A stretch of 17,937 bases of DNA, taken from NCBI GenBank assembly GCA_937875295.1, contig CALLXS010000061.1:1-17937 (forward strand), in the 5' to 3' direction. This stretch comes from an uncultured bacterium. Its GTDB lineage: Bacteria > Bacteroidota > Ignavibacteria > Kapaibacteriales > UBA2268. The notes beneath the pieces are model-generated. The model saw nothing but the letters and a program-made list of their open reading frames with translations. It did no database searches and was not told the DNA's origin. A program made the position numbers and the translations under genes. Shown one piece after another: positions 6,401 through 14,897 of the stretch; position 1 is the first letter of the stretch, and each line of letters begins with the position of its first letter.

Positions 6401-9296
6401 TGAACAATTATTATTCGTTCCTAAAGGTGGTTTTGTTTTTACAATTGGCAATTCTGCTACTGATAGACCTGCATATAGCAGTATCATAACTGAGGAAACC
6501 TTTGTGTCAATTTTTGACAAAAATGAAAGAAACTTTTTGAAAGCATTTAATTATGGCAAAGCTCAAGCTCTTCAAAGATATCCTGATACAAGGGCTCTAT
6601 TGGCATTAAAGAGATTTAGCTTGACAGGAACAACTCTTGGCGATCCACTAATTAACCTACCAATTGATACAATCGCAGAGTTATATCTTTTGCCTGAAGA
6701 ATTTCAACTATCTAGCACATCCGGTAATTACACAATTACTGAAGATGATGAAAATATTATAATAAGTTTCACAGTTCGCAATGCCGGAATAAAAAATTTT
6801 GACACAGTAAAAGTAAATATTACAGATAAATATCAAAACAAAATTGATACTTTTAAACTTGTACTAAATTCAATTTGTCCTAAGCAAGAAATCCTAAATT
6901 TCATAATCCCAATAAAAGGAAAATTAGGACAGCATTTTCTCACAATTACTATTGACCCAGATTCATCTTTAGTAGAATATCGTCGCGATAATAATATATT
7001 ATCTAGACAATTTGAAGTAGTACAAAATAGTATTTTAGCTCTCGAACCAATGCCAAATTGGAATTCCAAGACAAGCTATCCACATTTTAGGTTTATTAAC
7101 CCAATTACTACATCTGATTCTCTTTCTTATGAGTTTAAATTGATTAGAGAGAACAATTTAGAAACTGTGATTTTTGCAAACAATAATAATATTGAAATTA
7201 GTGGAAATGTAATAGATTGGAAACCAAATATTACTTTAATATCAGGAGAGAATTACATAATCGAAGGTAGTTTTTATTCCTCTAAATTAGGAAAATCCTA
7301 CCCCATAAATATTCCTTTTACCGCATCTACAGATCATTTAACTGAATCAGTTGAACACAAAATCAGCTTAAATCAATTAAAAAGAATTAATTTTGAAAAT
7401 TTACAATTTAATGAAGATTCTAAATTACTCACTCTTCCAAATGATTCAATTAAAGTTGATTTTATGTCAATTGCTGGTACAGATAAGCTATATCCGCATA
7501 GAGTGTATAAAGGTATCTATTTAAATGTAAATGATAATTATTATATCTCAGAACCGATTTTATATGGTGCTTACATAGCAAAATTTAATAATGATTTTTC
7601 TAAGCATACTATTAAATATTTCAATACTTGGGGTGATTACGCAGAAGATGATGCTATTAAAGATAGTACTCCTATTAAATTTGTACAGTATTTAAAAGAT
7701 TCTGTTAACATTGGCGATAATATTTTTATTGGTACTACAGGGAGTGCTTTTCGAGTATTTTCATTACATAAGAAATTGAAAACAGCTGGTTCTTGGGACA
7801 CCTTAAAAACTATATTAAATAATTGGGGTGCACAATATGCAAATACTATTGACACAAGTACTATAAATAAATATGAACACGCATGGGATTATTCTTATGT
7901 CTTTTTCTCTCATATTGGAGATGGTTATAATTTAACTTATGACAAAGTAAATCTTAACGGAGATACAGCAAGAATAATTTCAAAATTACCAATTAAACAT
8001 CAAAATGCAAATATTTCTTTTAATGTGAATCATATTGAAAAACTGAAAAACATTAAAATCAAATATAATAAAGCTAACAATTTGAAATTAAATCATATAT
8101 TGCTCGGAAAAAACACTTCCAACAATCAAAATGAAATATTAAAAGACTTTTCTAATTTGAATCTACATAATTCAAATTCACTTGATTCCTTTGTTCTTGA
8201 ATATAAAGATATAGACAAATATCACGATTTTACTTTCCAATTCGAATTTTATTCAGCTATAGGCGAATTAAATAATTTTGAAATTAGCGAAATACAGCTT
8301 AATTATATACCTCTTGATGAAATAAATATTACTCAAACTAATACACTTAAAAATGACCTTCTAAAAGCTGACCCTGACTCAATATTTTTAGAAATAAGAA
8401 ATTTATCACTTAGGAAAAATATAGATTCCCTTAAAGTAAATATATCAGTAAGCGACAAATCAAATATAATTGACAATTATGATACTTTATATATGGGATT
8501 GACCCCAAATTTAACTCTGAAATATTCTACAAATTTAATCACTGATAATTATTCTGATACTATAATTGTAAATAGCAAAGTAAATGTAGTTAATAAAAAT
8601 GATATTTATTTCTTTAATAATAATGTAATTCAAAATCAAATTTTTGCAAAAGATACAATAAAACCGACTATAGAATTAGAAGTTGATGAGCATTTAGTAT
8701 CAAATAATGAATTCGTTGGAAAATACCCACAATTTAAAATTTTAATCCGTGATAATTCAAAAAAGGCAATAAATTCTGATGCAAATATAAGAACAAAAAT
8801 TAATTTAAAATATGTCTCTGCTGATAATATGCAGGTCTATGAATTTAAATCATATCCTAAAGATACAAATTTAAGAGCAACATTAATTTTCAAACCTGAT
8901 TCTTTAGATTACGACGAAAATTTAGTTAGAATAATTGCAGAAGATGCTAACCAAAATAAAGATACTGTTTTATATAGATTAAATGTCAGCCGACAAGGCT
9001 ATTTAAAGCATATTTCAATTTTTCCTAATCCTGCAAAAGTAAATTCCACAATATTTTTCAATTTTGCAGCTCCTTCGATTGATGGATATGCAAATATTGA
9101 AATTTATGACGCTATAGGTAGAACAATTATCTCTCAAAAATCAAAATTAAATATTGGGAATAATATTATCCCTATTAAACTCACTGGTAACAATAATGAA
9201 AAATTACCACTTGGAGTATATTATTACAAAATATCCATTATTAATACAGAAATTATTGCTGAACCTATGATTGATAAATTTGTAATAATAGAATAA
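3426..9296 (+). CDS. Giant PorU-like C25 family cysteine peptidase with T9SS sorting domain
   Basis: A 1956-residue exported protein. The signal peptide ends near SSFA/NNE (residue 24). Residues about 200-700 are beta-rich, as in the N-terminal part of PorU-like C25 proteins. The peptidase region spans about 720-1090: LLGDASVDPRK, then DGDNDYISDINISRIPAQ, then the Cys-His pair of the gingipain fold, His948 in YFVGHGSAE and Cys978 in YASSCSMGAFG. A CARDB/Ig-like segment follows (about 1100-1190), then a long beta-rich stretch. The C-terminus (about 1859-1956) is a T9SS type-A sorting domain starting ISIFPNPAKV and holding IYDAIGRTI and LPLGVYYYKI. PorU is the T9SS sortase that cuts sorting domains from cargo and attaches cargo to surface lipopolysaccharide; Porphyromonas PorU itself keeps a sorting domain but is only about 1150 residues. 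A secreted C25 protease cargo is the alternative. No porV lies beside it. The next genes are 283 bases upstream (divergent) and 152 bases downstream, so it may be transcribed alone. Confidence 0.88.
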   Translation: MKKLNIIIYILLLFSPLFISSSFANNEVKVNDNSIFISISDIQDNYLSGLPIDSNGLYIAYNFVSIANNPFNVESKIVKSKNINKNKAFTKFLNYSIPDETKRNDNYTITHIGTYKGIDLYQIRIYPAYISKKRFKLIDEQFISINFENEIKINHNYFDLDIDKYFQNIINHQHLSYFAYQVNLDKSIINNNKILNTFQDNQTVLYNPNLHYIEISTSDDGIGFIPVSEVLKIYDDLYVSTHEYKFLHLAKNGYEIPYFVNSKNGLINPNDTLFFESSRNSGDTTYYDHYNKYQKFYLFYDNSYNSKILTTQEHIATSNHISQVETKFHFEIDSLYCEGQFGDSKDENFLDPTTGSGEGWFESDFRPNLYQNYYKSPDTLKEYNKLLFPANNSEIEFKFAFYLTRINERLEYNNNIKTDINNLFSNTEKYKYIRNDYYRYNNSIVNSNNLLYGINNIKYTAIPLKEVYTGNGTDEDGAMGVDYLSISGKFLPIVIDDKITFKLGNIDTPSNLELYPFSSDKVLAIDPDNNLLFNYNAVKGYSISINSSNTLSKTEFYINNVQAYSDNKIGFHLLYLDEQNKPIAESFDQDLIEVFVSKVNNIKNQNYIAVAINKLNLSNTELNLLKSININTDNYNPNNALALIIDKNTKNSIGNISSKNNNEEKISKYIDFIPDNNGTKYKISLYLATGQYDHIIVSDYSKLNHVILENTSSTNLKDTANESNYLIISSKQLEKSALKYKEYRETTHKNIKTNIVFVEDIFKEFSFGKRNPQFIKNYISYAYRNWKNYKLQTILLLGDASVDPRKIVQKSKMNDIVPSFGIPVSDSWYTMMDGDNDYISDINISRIPAQINQDFDNYFEKLVEFEKKSNASWKNSVLFMVGGESLNQQYEFDVYFIKRLMEQMQKSNICFDYEKIKKNMDNKVSDSEGPKIIQALNKGKIFTYFVGHGSAEVLDMEGWMPNNLSNFGKNGIFYASSCSMGAFGLEVNYSRFEQLLFVPKGGFVFTIGNSATDRPAYSSIITEETFVSIFDKNERNFLKAFNYGKAQALQRYPDTRALLALKRFSLTGTTLGDPLINLPIDTIAELYLLPEEFQLSSTSGNYTITEDDENIIISFTVRNAGIKNFDTVKVNITDKYQNKIDTFKLVLNSICPKQEILNFIIPIKGKLGQHFLTITIDPDSSLVEYRRDNNILSRQFEVVQNSILALEPMPNWNSKTSYPHFRFINPITTSDSLSYEFKLIRENNLETVIFANNNNIEISGNVIDWKPNITLISGENYIIEGSFYSSKLGKSYPINIPFTASTDHLTESVEHKISLNQLKRINFENLQFNEDSKLLTLPNDSIKVDFMSIAGTDKLYPHRVYKGIYLNVNDNYYISEPILYGAYIAKFNNDFSKHTIKYFNTWGDYAEDDAIKDSTPIKFVQYLKDSVNIGDNIFIGTTGSAFRVFSLHKKLKTAGSWDTLKTILNNWGAQYANTIDTSTINKYEHAWDYSYVFFSHIGDGYNLTYDKVNLNGDTARIISKLPIKHQNANISFNVNHIEKLKNIKIKYNKANNLKLNHILLGKNTSNNQNEILKDFSNLNLHNSNSLDSFVLEYKDIDKYHDFTFQFEFYSAIGELNNFEISEIQLNYIPLDEINITQTNTLKNDLLKADPDSIFLEIRNLSLRKNIDSLKVNISVSDKSNIIDNYDTLYMGLTPNLTLKYSTNLITDNYSDTIIVNSKVNVVNKNDIYFFNNNVIQNQIFAKDTIKPTIELEVDEHLVSNNEFVGKYPQFKILIRDNSKKAINSDANIRTKINLKYVSADNMQVYEFKSYPKDTNLRATLIFKPDSLDYDENLVRIIAEDANQNKDTVLYRLNVSRQGYLKHISIFPNPAKVNSTIFFNFAAPSIDGYANIEIYDAIGRTIISQKSKLNIGNNIIPIKLTGNNNEKLPLGVYYYKISIINTEIIAEPMIDKFVIIE

Positions 9297-9359
9297 TTAA
9301 TATGATTCAAACTTAATTTAAAATTATTATTTTTATATTAAAATATTTTAAAGAATTGG

Positions 9360-9367
9360 TATTTTTG
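9360..9367 (+). promoter_or_regulatory. Possible Bacteroidota -7 box upstream of mtgA
   Basis: TATTTTTG matches the Bacteroidota -7 element TAnnTTTG and lies about 80 bases before the mtgA start. No TTTG -33 box is found 19-21 bases upstream, so the call rests on one element in AT-rich DNA. Confidence 0.28.
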
Positions 9368-9448
9368 TAGTATGTTTTTTAAAGATACAATTAATTCTTT
9401 ATCACAAATTAAAATGAAATAATCAATCATAAAAGTGAAATTTAAAAA

Positions 9449-10141
9449 TTGAAAATTATAAAAAATATATTTAAATTCATCGGTAAATTTATAATTTGGT
9501 GTTTTGTAGTTTCTATTGTTCTAGTCGCAGTTTATAAGTTTTTTCCTGTTCCACTCACTCCTACAATGATTTTACGAGTTATCGAAGGTGTAGCTGATGG
9601 GAAAAGTGTTGGGATTGATAAAGACTGGGTATCTTACGATGAAATTTCTCCAAATTTCTTTAGGGCAGTTATTTCAGCCGAAGATGCTCGATTTTTAAGA
9701 CATAATGGGGTTGATTGGAAAGCTGTAGAAGCAGCAAAGAAATACAATGCTAGCAAAAAGGGCAAGAAATTAAGAGGTGCAAGCACTATTACTATGCAAA
9801 CTGCTAAAAATACATTCCTTTGGCAAGGGAGAAACTATATTCGTAAAGGTTTAGAAGTTTATTTTACCTATTTAATCGAACCAATTTGGGGTAAAAAAAG
9901 GATTTTAGAAGTATATGCAAATGTAATCGAAATGGGCGATGGAATATATGGTGTCGAAGCTGCTTCCCAAGAGTTTTTTAATAAGCCAGCTAAGAAATTA
10001 ACCAAAAGAGAAGCTGCATTACTTGCTGCAGTTTTACCAAATCCTCGAAAGTGGTCACCAGCAAAACCAACAAAATATATAAATAAAAGAGCCTCTTTTA
10101 TAAGTGGCAGAATGAACTCAATAGCATTACCTAAGGATTAA
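9449..10141 (+). CDS. mtgA: Monofunctional biosynthetic peptidoglycan glycosyltransferase (GT51)
   Basis: A 230-residue enzyme that polymerises lipid II into glycan strands on the outer face of the inner membrane. One N-terminal membrane segment (about residues 11-33) anchors it. The GT51 motifs are in order: ISAEDARFLRHNGVDW (75-90) with the catalytic glutamate E78; RGASTITMQTAKN (109-121); RKGLEVYFTYLIE (132-144); and ILEVYANVIEMGDGIYGVEAA (152-172) with the second conserved glutamate E161. KREAALLAAVLPNPRKWSP follows. There is no transpeptidase domain, and the length is normal for MtgA. The start is TTG at 9449. It is chosen because an in-frame stop lies two codons upstream and the first in-frame ATG would remove the membrane anchor. 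mutS starts five bases after its stop, so the two are probably co-transcribed. Confidence 0.93.
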   Translation: MKIIKNIFKFIGKFIIWCFVVSIVLVAVYKFFPVPLTPTMILRVIEGVADGKSVGIDKDWVSYDEISPNFFRAVISAEDARFLRHNGVDWKAVEAAKKYNASKKGKKLRGASTITMQTAKNTFLWQGRNYIRKGLEVYFTYLIEPIWGKKRILEVYANVIEMGDGIYGVEAASQEFFNKPAKKLTKREAALLAAVLPNPRKWSPAKPTKYINKRASFISGRMNSIALPKD

Positions 10142-10146
10142 TCTAT

Positions 10147-12789
10147 ATGTCTCAAGAAAAACTTACACCAATGATGAAGCAATATAAGCAAATCAAAGAA
10201 AAGCATCAAGATTCAATTTTGCTTTTTAGAATGGGTGATTTCTATGAGACTTTCTTCGAAGATGCTGTTATTATGTCAAAAGTTTGTGGAATTACTCTAA
10301 CAAAACGAAATAGCGGAGCTGATAATGCTAATTTAGCAGGCTTTCCTCATCATCAATTAGATGTATATTTGCCTAAATTAGTTAGAGCTGGACATAGAGT
10401 AGCTGTATGCGATCAACTTGAAGACCCCAAATTTGCAAAAGGTATTGTTAAACGTGGAATAGTCGAAATCGTTACTCCAGGCACTGCACTATATGATAAA
10501 TTATTAGATAAAAGTAATAATAATTTTCTATGTTCATTATTTTTTACAATTGATAAAAAAAATAAATTTAATATAGGATTAAGCTATATTGATATTTCTA
10601 CAGGAGAATTTAAATTATCAGAAATTGAAAATTCTAATCTAATAGCAATACTCGAAAATATTCACCCATCAGAAATTTTAATTAATAAATCTCAGTTTAA
10701 AAATTTAGAATTAGAAATAAAGCAACTTTCTTATGCTCCCTCTATCACAAAAATTGAAGATTGGATTTATGATGAGGAATTTTCTCGCGAAGCCCTGAAC
10801 AGTCATTTTGGTACTAATTCCCTTAAGGGATTTGGCGTAGATAATTATTCACTTGGGCTGGCAGCTTCCGGTAGTATTATGCATTATATCAAAGAAACTC
10901 AATTCTCGGAATTATCGCAAATTACCTCTCTCTCCTATTATAATCCATTTGAATTTATGATTTTAGATTTTGCTACTCGCAGAAATTTAGAAATTATAAA
11001 TTCTACATCTGATAGTAAAAACTCCTCATTGATTTATTATTTAGATAAAACTCAGACTCCAATGGGTAGCAGATTAATTCGCAAATGGATATCTCAGCCT
11101 CTATTAGATATAAATAAAATTAATCATAGGTTAAATACCGTAGAAGAATTATTGAATAATCAAAATCAATTCGGTGAAATTAGGTTTTTTTTAGGTAGAA
11201 TATCTGATTTAGAGCGTCTCACTACTAAAATTTGCAATAATAGAGCAAACCCAAAAGATTTAATTTCTTTGAAAGAAAGCCTTGCAATTATTCCTAATAT
11301 CATTGAAGTTATAGATTCTAATCATTTATCTCATTTAAAAAAAATCTCTGATAAATTGCATAATTTCTCTAAACTTTACAATTTAATTGAAAATAATATT
11401 TTGCCCGAACCATCTACAAATTTGGGTAGTGGAAGAGTTTTCAATTTTGGTATTAATGATGAATTAGATTCTTATGTAAATGCAAAATATAATGGAAATA
11501 AATGGTTAGACGAATATCAAGAAAATCAAAGAAAAGAAACCGAAATACCATCTCTCAAAGTTTCATTTAATAATGTATTTGGGTACTTTATAGAAATTAC
11601 TAAAACTCATAAAGATAAAGCTCCTCAAACTTATGAAAGAAAGCAAACATTAGTAAATGCTGAGAGATATATCACTCCTGAACTAAAAGATTTTGAAAAT
11701 AAAATATTAGCTGCTGAAGAAAATATTTTAATAATTGAACAAAAATTATTTAATGAATTATTAAAAGAAATTTCTGAAGAAGCAAGCAATATTCAATCCT
11801 CAGCAATGTTAATAGCTGAAATTGATTGTCTCCAAAGTTATGCCTATGTATCTCGAGAATATAAATATTCAAAACCAATTATCGACGATTCTAAGAACTT
11901 TGAAATTATTGATGGAAGACACCCCGTTGTAGAGAGATTACTACCAGTCGGAGAGAAATATACTCCAAATTCTACGATAATGAATAAAGAATCTTTTATT
12001 CATATAATTACTGGACCGAATATGTCTGGTAAATCATGTTATCTAAGACAATTAGGTTTAATTGTATTAATGGGACAAATTGGTTGCTTCGTTCCAGCTA
12101 AATCTGCTAAATTTGGGCAAATAGATAGGATTTTCACTCGAGTAGGAGCTAATGACAATATTTCGTCTGGAGAAAGTACATTCCTAGTGGAAATGCAAGA
12201 AACTGCAAACATTATGCATAATGCTACATCCAAAAGTTTGATACTATTAGATGAAATTGGTAGAGGTACAGCTACTTATGATGGTATTTCAATTGCATGG
12301 TCAATTACTGAGTATATTCACAATATTCTTGGTGCCAAAACTCTTTTTGCTACTCATTATCACGAATTAAACGAATTATCTGAAATTTATACAAGTGTTA
12401 CTAATTATCAGGTGCAAGTAATTGAAACTAAAGAAAAAATACTTTTTTCACATAAAGTAATCGAAGGTGGAGCAGATCACTCTTTCGGTATCTATGTCGC
12501 TAAAATGGCTGGATTGCCAAGCTTTATTATTTCAAGAGCGAATGAAATTCTAATTTCTTTAGAAAATTCATCTAATGATGATGATATTTCTAAGCCTATC
12601 AGCACAAAATCTGTTCATACTGATAAAATACCTCGCAAAAGCAAACCAAATGAAGATATTAGTCAAATTTCAATTTTTGAAATACGCGATGATTTATTAA
12701 GAGATAGATTACGCGATGTTGAAGTCAATAATATTACACCTTTCCAAGCTTTAGAAATAATAAAAGAAATAAAAGAAAAGTTCGTATAA
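10147..12789 (+). CDS. mutS: DNA mismatch repair protein MutS
   Basis: An 880-residue MutS1-type ATPase that recognises mismatches and small loops and recruits MutL. The N-terminal mismatch domain carries the Phe-x-Glu wedge in GDFYETFF (Phe32, Glu34). Connector, lever and clamp regions follow (clamp near YFIEITKTHKDKAP). The ABC-type ATPase has Walker A GPNMSGKS (623-630), Walker B LLDEIGRGTATYDG (Asp702, Glu703) and the ATHYHEL motif (about 735-741, containing His737). QISIF (840-844) near the C-terminus resembles the QxxLF-type peptide by which MutS contacts the DNA polymerase beta clamp. The C-terminal tail ends in a helix (FQALEIIKEIKEKF). The length is standard. The ATG at 10147 is the start that leaves the full N-terminal domain; no Shine-Dalgarno sequence is visible, as is usual in Bacteroidota. 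It directly follows mtgA. Confidence 0.97.
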   Translation: MSQEKLTPMMKQYKQIKEKHQDSILLFRMGDFYETFFEDAVIMSKVCGITLTKRNSGADNANLAGFPHHQLDVYLPKLVRAGHRVAVCDQLEDPKFAKGIVKRGIVEIVTPGTALYDKLLDKSNNNFLCSLFFTIDKKNKFNIGLSYIDISTGEFKLSEIENSNLIAILENIHPSEILINKSQFKNLELEIKQLSYAPSITKIEDWIYDEEFSREALNSHFGTNSLKGFGVDNYSLGLAASGSIMHYIKETQFSELSQITSLSYYNPFEFMILDFATRRNLEIINSTSDSKNSSLIYYLDKTQTPMGSRLIRKWISQPLLDINKINHRLNTVEELLNNQNQFGEIRFFLGRISDLERLTTKICNNRANPKDLISLKESLAIIPNIIEVIDSNHLSHLKKISDKLHNFSKLYNLIENNILPEPSTNLGSGRVFNFGINDELDSYVNAKYNGNKWLDEYQENQRKETEIPSLKVSFNNVFGYFIEITKTHKDKAPQTYERKQTLVNAERYITPELKDFENKILAAEENILIIEQKLFNELLKEISEEASNIQSSAMLIAEIDCLQSYAYVSREYKYSKPIIDDSKNFEIIDGRHPVVERLLPVGEKYTPNSTIMNKESFIHIITGPNMSGKSCYLRQLGLIVLMGQIGCFVPAKSAKFGQIDRIFTRVGANDNISSGESTFLVEMQETANIMHNATSKSLILLDEIGRGTATYDGISIAWSITEYIHNILGAKTLFATHYHELNELSEIYTSVTNYQVQVIETKEKILFSHKVIEGGADHSFGIYVAKMAGLPSFIISRANEILISLENSSNDDDISKPISTKSVHTDKIPRKSKPNEDISQISIFEIRDDLLRDRLRDVEVNNITPFQALEIIKEIKEKFV

Positions 12790-12861
12790 TCTAAATTTTT
12801 TCTTTTTTTATCCATATTTTTTTTTTGATTTTAATTTACTTCGAAATATTTTTCCATATTT

Positions 12862-12893
12862 ATTGATAATTAAGAAATATTTTCATAAATTTG
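12862..12893 (+). promoter_or_regulatory. Bacteroidota-type promoter for purA
   Basis: ATTG (12862-12865, three of four bases of the TTTG -33 box) and TAAATTTG (12886-12893, a full match to the TAnnTTTG -7 box) are 20 bases apart. Transcription would start near 12900, about 40 bases before the purA ATG. The arrangement agrees with the known Bacteroides sigma factor consensus; the AT-rich background lowers certainty. Confidence 0.5.
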
Positions 12894-12939
12894 AACTTTG
12901 ATAATAAATTCTTTTTTGTAAACAATTAATAATTTTGAT

Positions 12940-14217
12940 ATGAGTGTAACTGTTATTGTAGGTTCGCAATGGGGTGACGAAGGTAAAGGAAAAATCGTAG
13001 ATTTGCTTGGTAAAGATGCACATTATGTAGCTCGTTACCAAGGTGGAGCCAATGCTGGTCATACTATTGTAATTGAAGGTGTTCAATATATTTTGCATCT
13101 TATCCCGTCTGGGATACTTTCTCCAAATACTAAATGTATTATTGGTAATGGCGTCGTTATAGATCCTATTGCTTTAATGGAAGAAATCAAAATGCTAAAA
13201 CAAAATAATATTGATATAACAGGTAGACTTTTCATTAGTGAAAAAGCTCATTTAATAATGCCATATCATAAATTAATTGATTCAGCATCAGAAAAACAAA
13301 AATCTGATAAAACTGCTATTGGCACAACAGGAAGAGGTATTGGTCCTGCATATAATGATAAAATTAATCGTTGCGGCATTAGAATATTAGATTTAATGGA
13401 TAAAGCAATTTTTGAAGAGAAATTAAAACAAAATGTTAAAGAAAAAAATTCAATATTAGGTAGCTTGTTTAATTCTCCTCAATTGGATATTAACCATATA
13501 TTAGAAGAATATAGCAAATTTGATGATTTAATACGTCCATTTGTAGCAAACACTACATTGATGATAAACGAAGCAATTAATAACAACGAAAATATTATTA
13601 TCGAAGGTGCTCAAGGAGCTTTATTAGATGTAGATCACGGTACATATCCTTTCGTTACAAGTTCTAATCCAACTACTGGTGGTGCTTGCACAGGGTTAGG
13701 TATCCCTCCTACAAAAATTAATAAAGTGATAGGTATTACAAAAGCATATACTACCAGAGTAGGAAATGGTCCATTTCCTACAGAATTATTAGATGAAACC
13801 GGGACAAATTTACAACAATTTGGGCATGAATTTGGTGCAACGACAGGAAGAGCAAGAAGATGCGGATGGTTAGATTTAAACGCTCTCAAATATTCAATTA
13901 TGATAAATGGTATTACAGATATTGCGCTGACTAAATTAGATGTCCTAAACCATTTTGATGAAATTAAAGTATGCGTTTCATATAAATTAGGTGAAGAAGA
14001 AATCAATTATTTCCCAAGCGATATTAAAAGACTGGAAAAAGTAACACCAATTCTAAAATCATTAAAAGGATGGAAAAAAGACCTATCCGGAATTAACTCC
14101 TTTGAAAAATTGCCTATTGAAGCCCAAGATTATATTTCATTTATTGAAAATTTTACTGGTGTGAAAATTACATATATTTCAATTAGTCCTGATAGAAAAG
14201 ATACAATTATTAAATAA
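12940..14217 (+). CDS. purA: Adenylosuccinate synthetase
   Basis: A 425-residue cytoplasmic enzyme that joins IMP and aspartate using GTP to give adenylosuccinate, the first committed step to AMP. The N-terminal GSQWGDEGKGKIVDLL (8-23) is the GTP-binding and catalytic signature, with Asp13. GGANAGHTI (35-43) carries the catalytic His41. TGRGIGPAYNDK (about 129-140) binds IMP. EGAQGALLDVDHGTYPFVTSSN (about 221-242) and TTGRARRCGWLD (about 300-311) are the later family signatures. The length is typical and all key residues are present. The ATG at 12940 is the only start that keeps the Met-x-x-x-VIVGxQWGDEGKG opening. The rubrerythrin gene begins 31 bases downstream and may be read from the same transcript. 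Confidence 0.98.
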   Translation: MSVTVIVGSQWGDEGKGKIVDLLGKDAHYVARYQGGANAGHTIVIEGVQYILHLIPSGILSPNTKCIIGNGVVIDPIALMEEIKMLKQNNIDITGRLFISEKAHLIMPYHKLIDSASEKQKSDKTAIGTTGRGIGPAYNDKINRCGIRILDLMDKAIFEEKLKQNVKEKNSILGSLFNSPQLDINHILEEYSKFDDLIRPFVANTTLMINEAINNNENIIIEGAQGALLDVDHGTYPFVTSSNPTTGGACTGLGIPPTKINKVIGITKAYTTRVGNGPFPTELLDETGTNLQQFGHEFGATTGRARRCGWLDLNALKYSIMINGITDIALTKLDVLNHFDEIKVCVSYKLGEEEINYFPSDIKRLEKVTPILKSLKGWKKDLSGINSFEKLPIEAQDYISFIENFTGVKITYISISPDRKDTIIK

Positions 14218-14248
14218 TATAATTTTAAAAAAATAAAAGGTATAATTA

Positions 14249-14824
14249 ATGGCTGAATTAAAAGGTTCAAAAACTGAACAAAATTTATTAAAATCTTTTG
14301 CTGGAGAATCTCAAGCACGCAATAGATATGAGTTTTTTGCAAAAGTTGCTAAACAAGAAGGTTATGAACAAATTGCTGCAATTTTTCAACTAACTGCTGA
14401 CCAAGAGAAACAACACGCAAAAAGATTTTTTAAATTCCTCGAAGGTGGAGAAGTTGAAATCACAGCTTCTTATCCAGCTGGAAAAATTGGCACTACATTA
14501 GAAAATTTAAAAGCTGCTGCAATGGGTGAAAATGAAGAATGGACTGATTTATATCCTAAATTCGCTGAAATTGCAAAAGAAGAAGGATTTAATGAAATCT
14601 CTGCTGCTTATAAGCAAATTGCAAAAGCAGAATCTGAACACGAAAAAAGATATAATGCTTTAGTTAAAAATATTGAATCAAATCAAGTATTTGAAAAAGA
14701 AGAAGAAGTTTCTTGGGTATGCAGAAATTGCGGTTATGTTCACAAAGGCAAAAAAGCTTTAGAAAAATGTCCTGCTTGTTTACACGATAAAGCATTCTTC
14801 GAAGTATATGATGAGAATTATTAA
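14249..14824 (+). CDS. rbr: Rubrerythrin
   Basis: A 191-residue classical rubrerythrin, a non-haem iron peroxidase that reduces hydrogen peroxide in anaerobes and microaerophiles. The ferritin-like four-helix domain carries the diiron ligands in the expected pattern: Glu20 (AGES), Glu53 and His56 (QEKQH), Glu94 and Glu97 (GENEEW), Glu128 and His131 (AESEH). The C-terminal rubredoxin-like domain has the iron-binding cysteines Cys158, Cys161, Cys174 and Cys177 (CRNC and CPAC) and ends AFFEVYDENY. The length equals that of the well-studied Desulfovibrio protein. AAAGG about ten bases before the ATG is a weak ribosome binding site. Its presence suggests an anaerobic or oxygen-limited host. A strong hairpin terminator follows its stop. 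Confidence 0.97.
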   Translation: MAELKGSKTEQNLLKSFAGESQARNRYEFFAKVAKQEGYEQIAAIFQLTADQEKQHAKRFFKFLEGGEVEITASYPAGKIGTTLENLKAAAMGENEEWTDLYPKFAEIAKEEGFNEISAAYKQIAKAESEHEKRYNALVKNIESNQVFEKEEEVSWVCRNCGYVHKGKKALEKCPACLHDKAFFEVYDENY

Positions 14825-14841
14825 AATCTAACTAATTCTAA

Positions 14842-14878
14842 AAAAATAAGCCTTACAAAGAATGTAAGGCTTATTTTT
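14842..14878. terminator. Bidirectional intrinsic terminator between rbr and dnaN
   Basis: A perfect 16-base-pair inverted repeat (14842-14857 with 14863-14878, core TAAGCCTTACA / TGTAAGGCTTA) encloses a five-base loop AAGAA. The arms end in an A-run on the left and a T-run on the right, so the hairpin has a U-tract when read from either side. It lies between the convergent genes rubrerythrin (stop at 14824) and dnaN (stop at 14898) and should end both transcripts. Confidence 0.9.
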
Positions 14879-14897
14879 ATTTGTTATAAAATTGTAA

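Noticed and set aside
9297..9448. Possible small gene or RNA between the C25 peptidase and mtgA
   Set aside because: The 152 bases are A/T-rich with frequent stops in all frames and no stable hairpin; only a weak -7 box is visible.
12796..12836. T-rich tracts after mutS as an intrinsic terminator
   Set aside because: I found no stable GC-containing stem before the T-runs; they look like ordinary AT-rich spacer.
13635..14006. Antisense 123-codon open frame inside purA
   Set aside because: It lies entirely within a strongly conserved enzyme gene, has no recognisable domain and no start signals; it is a shadow of purA codon usage.
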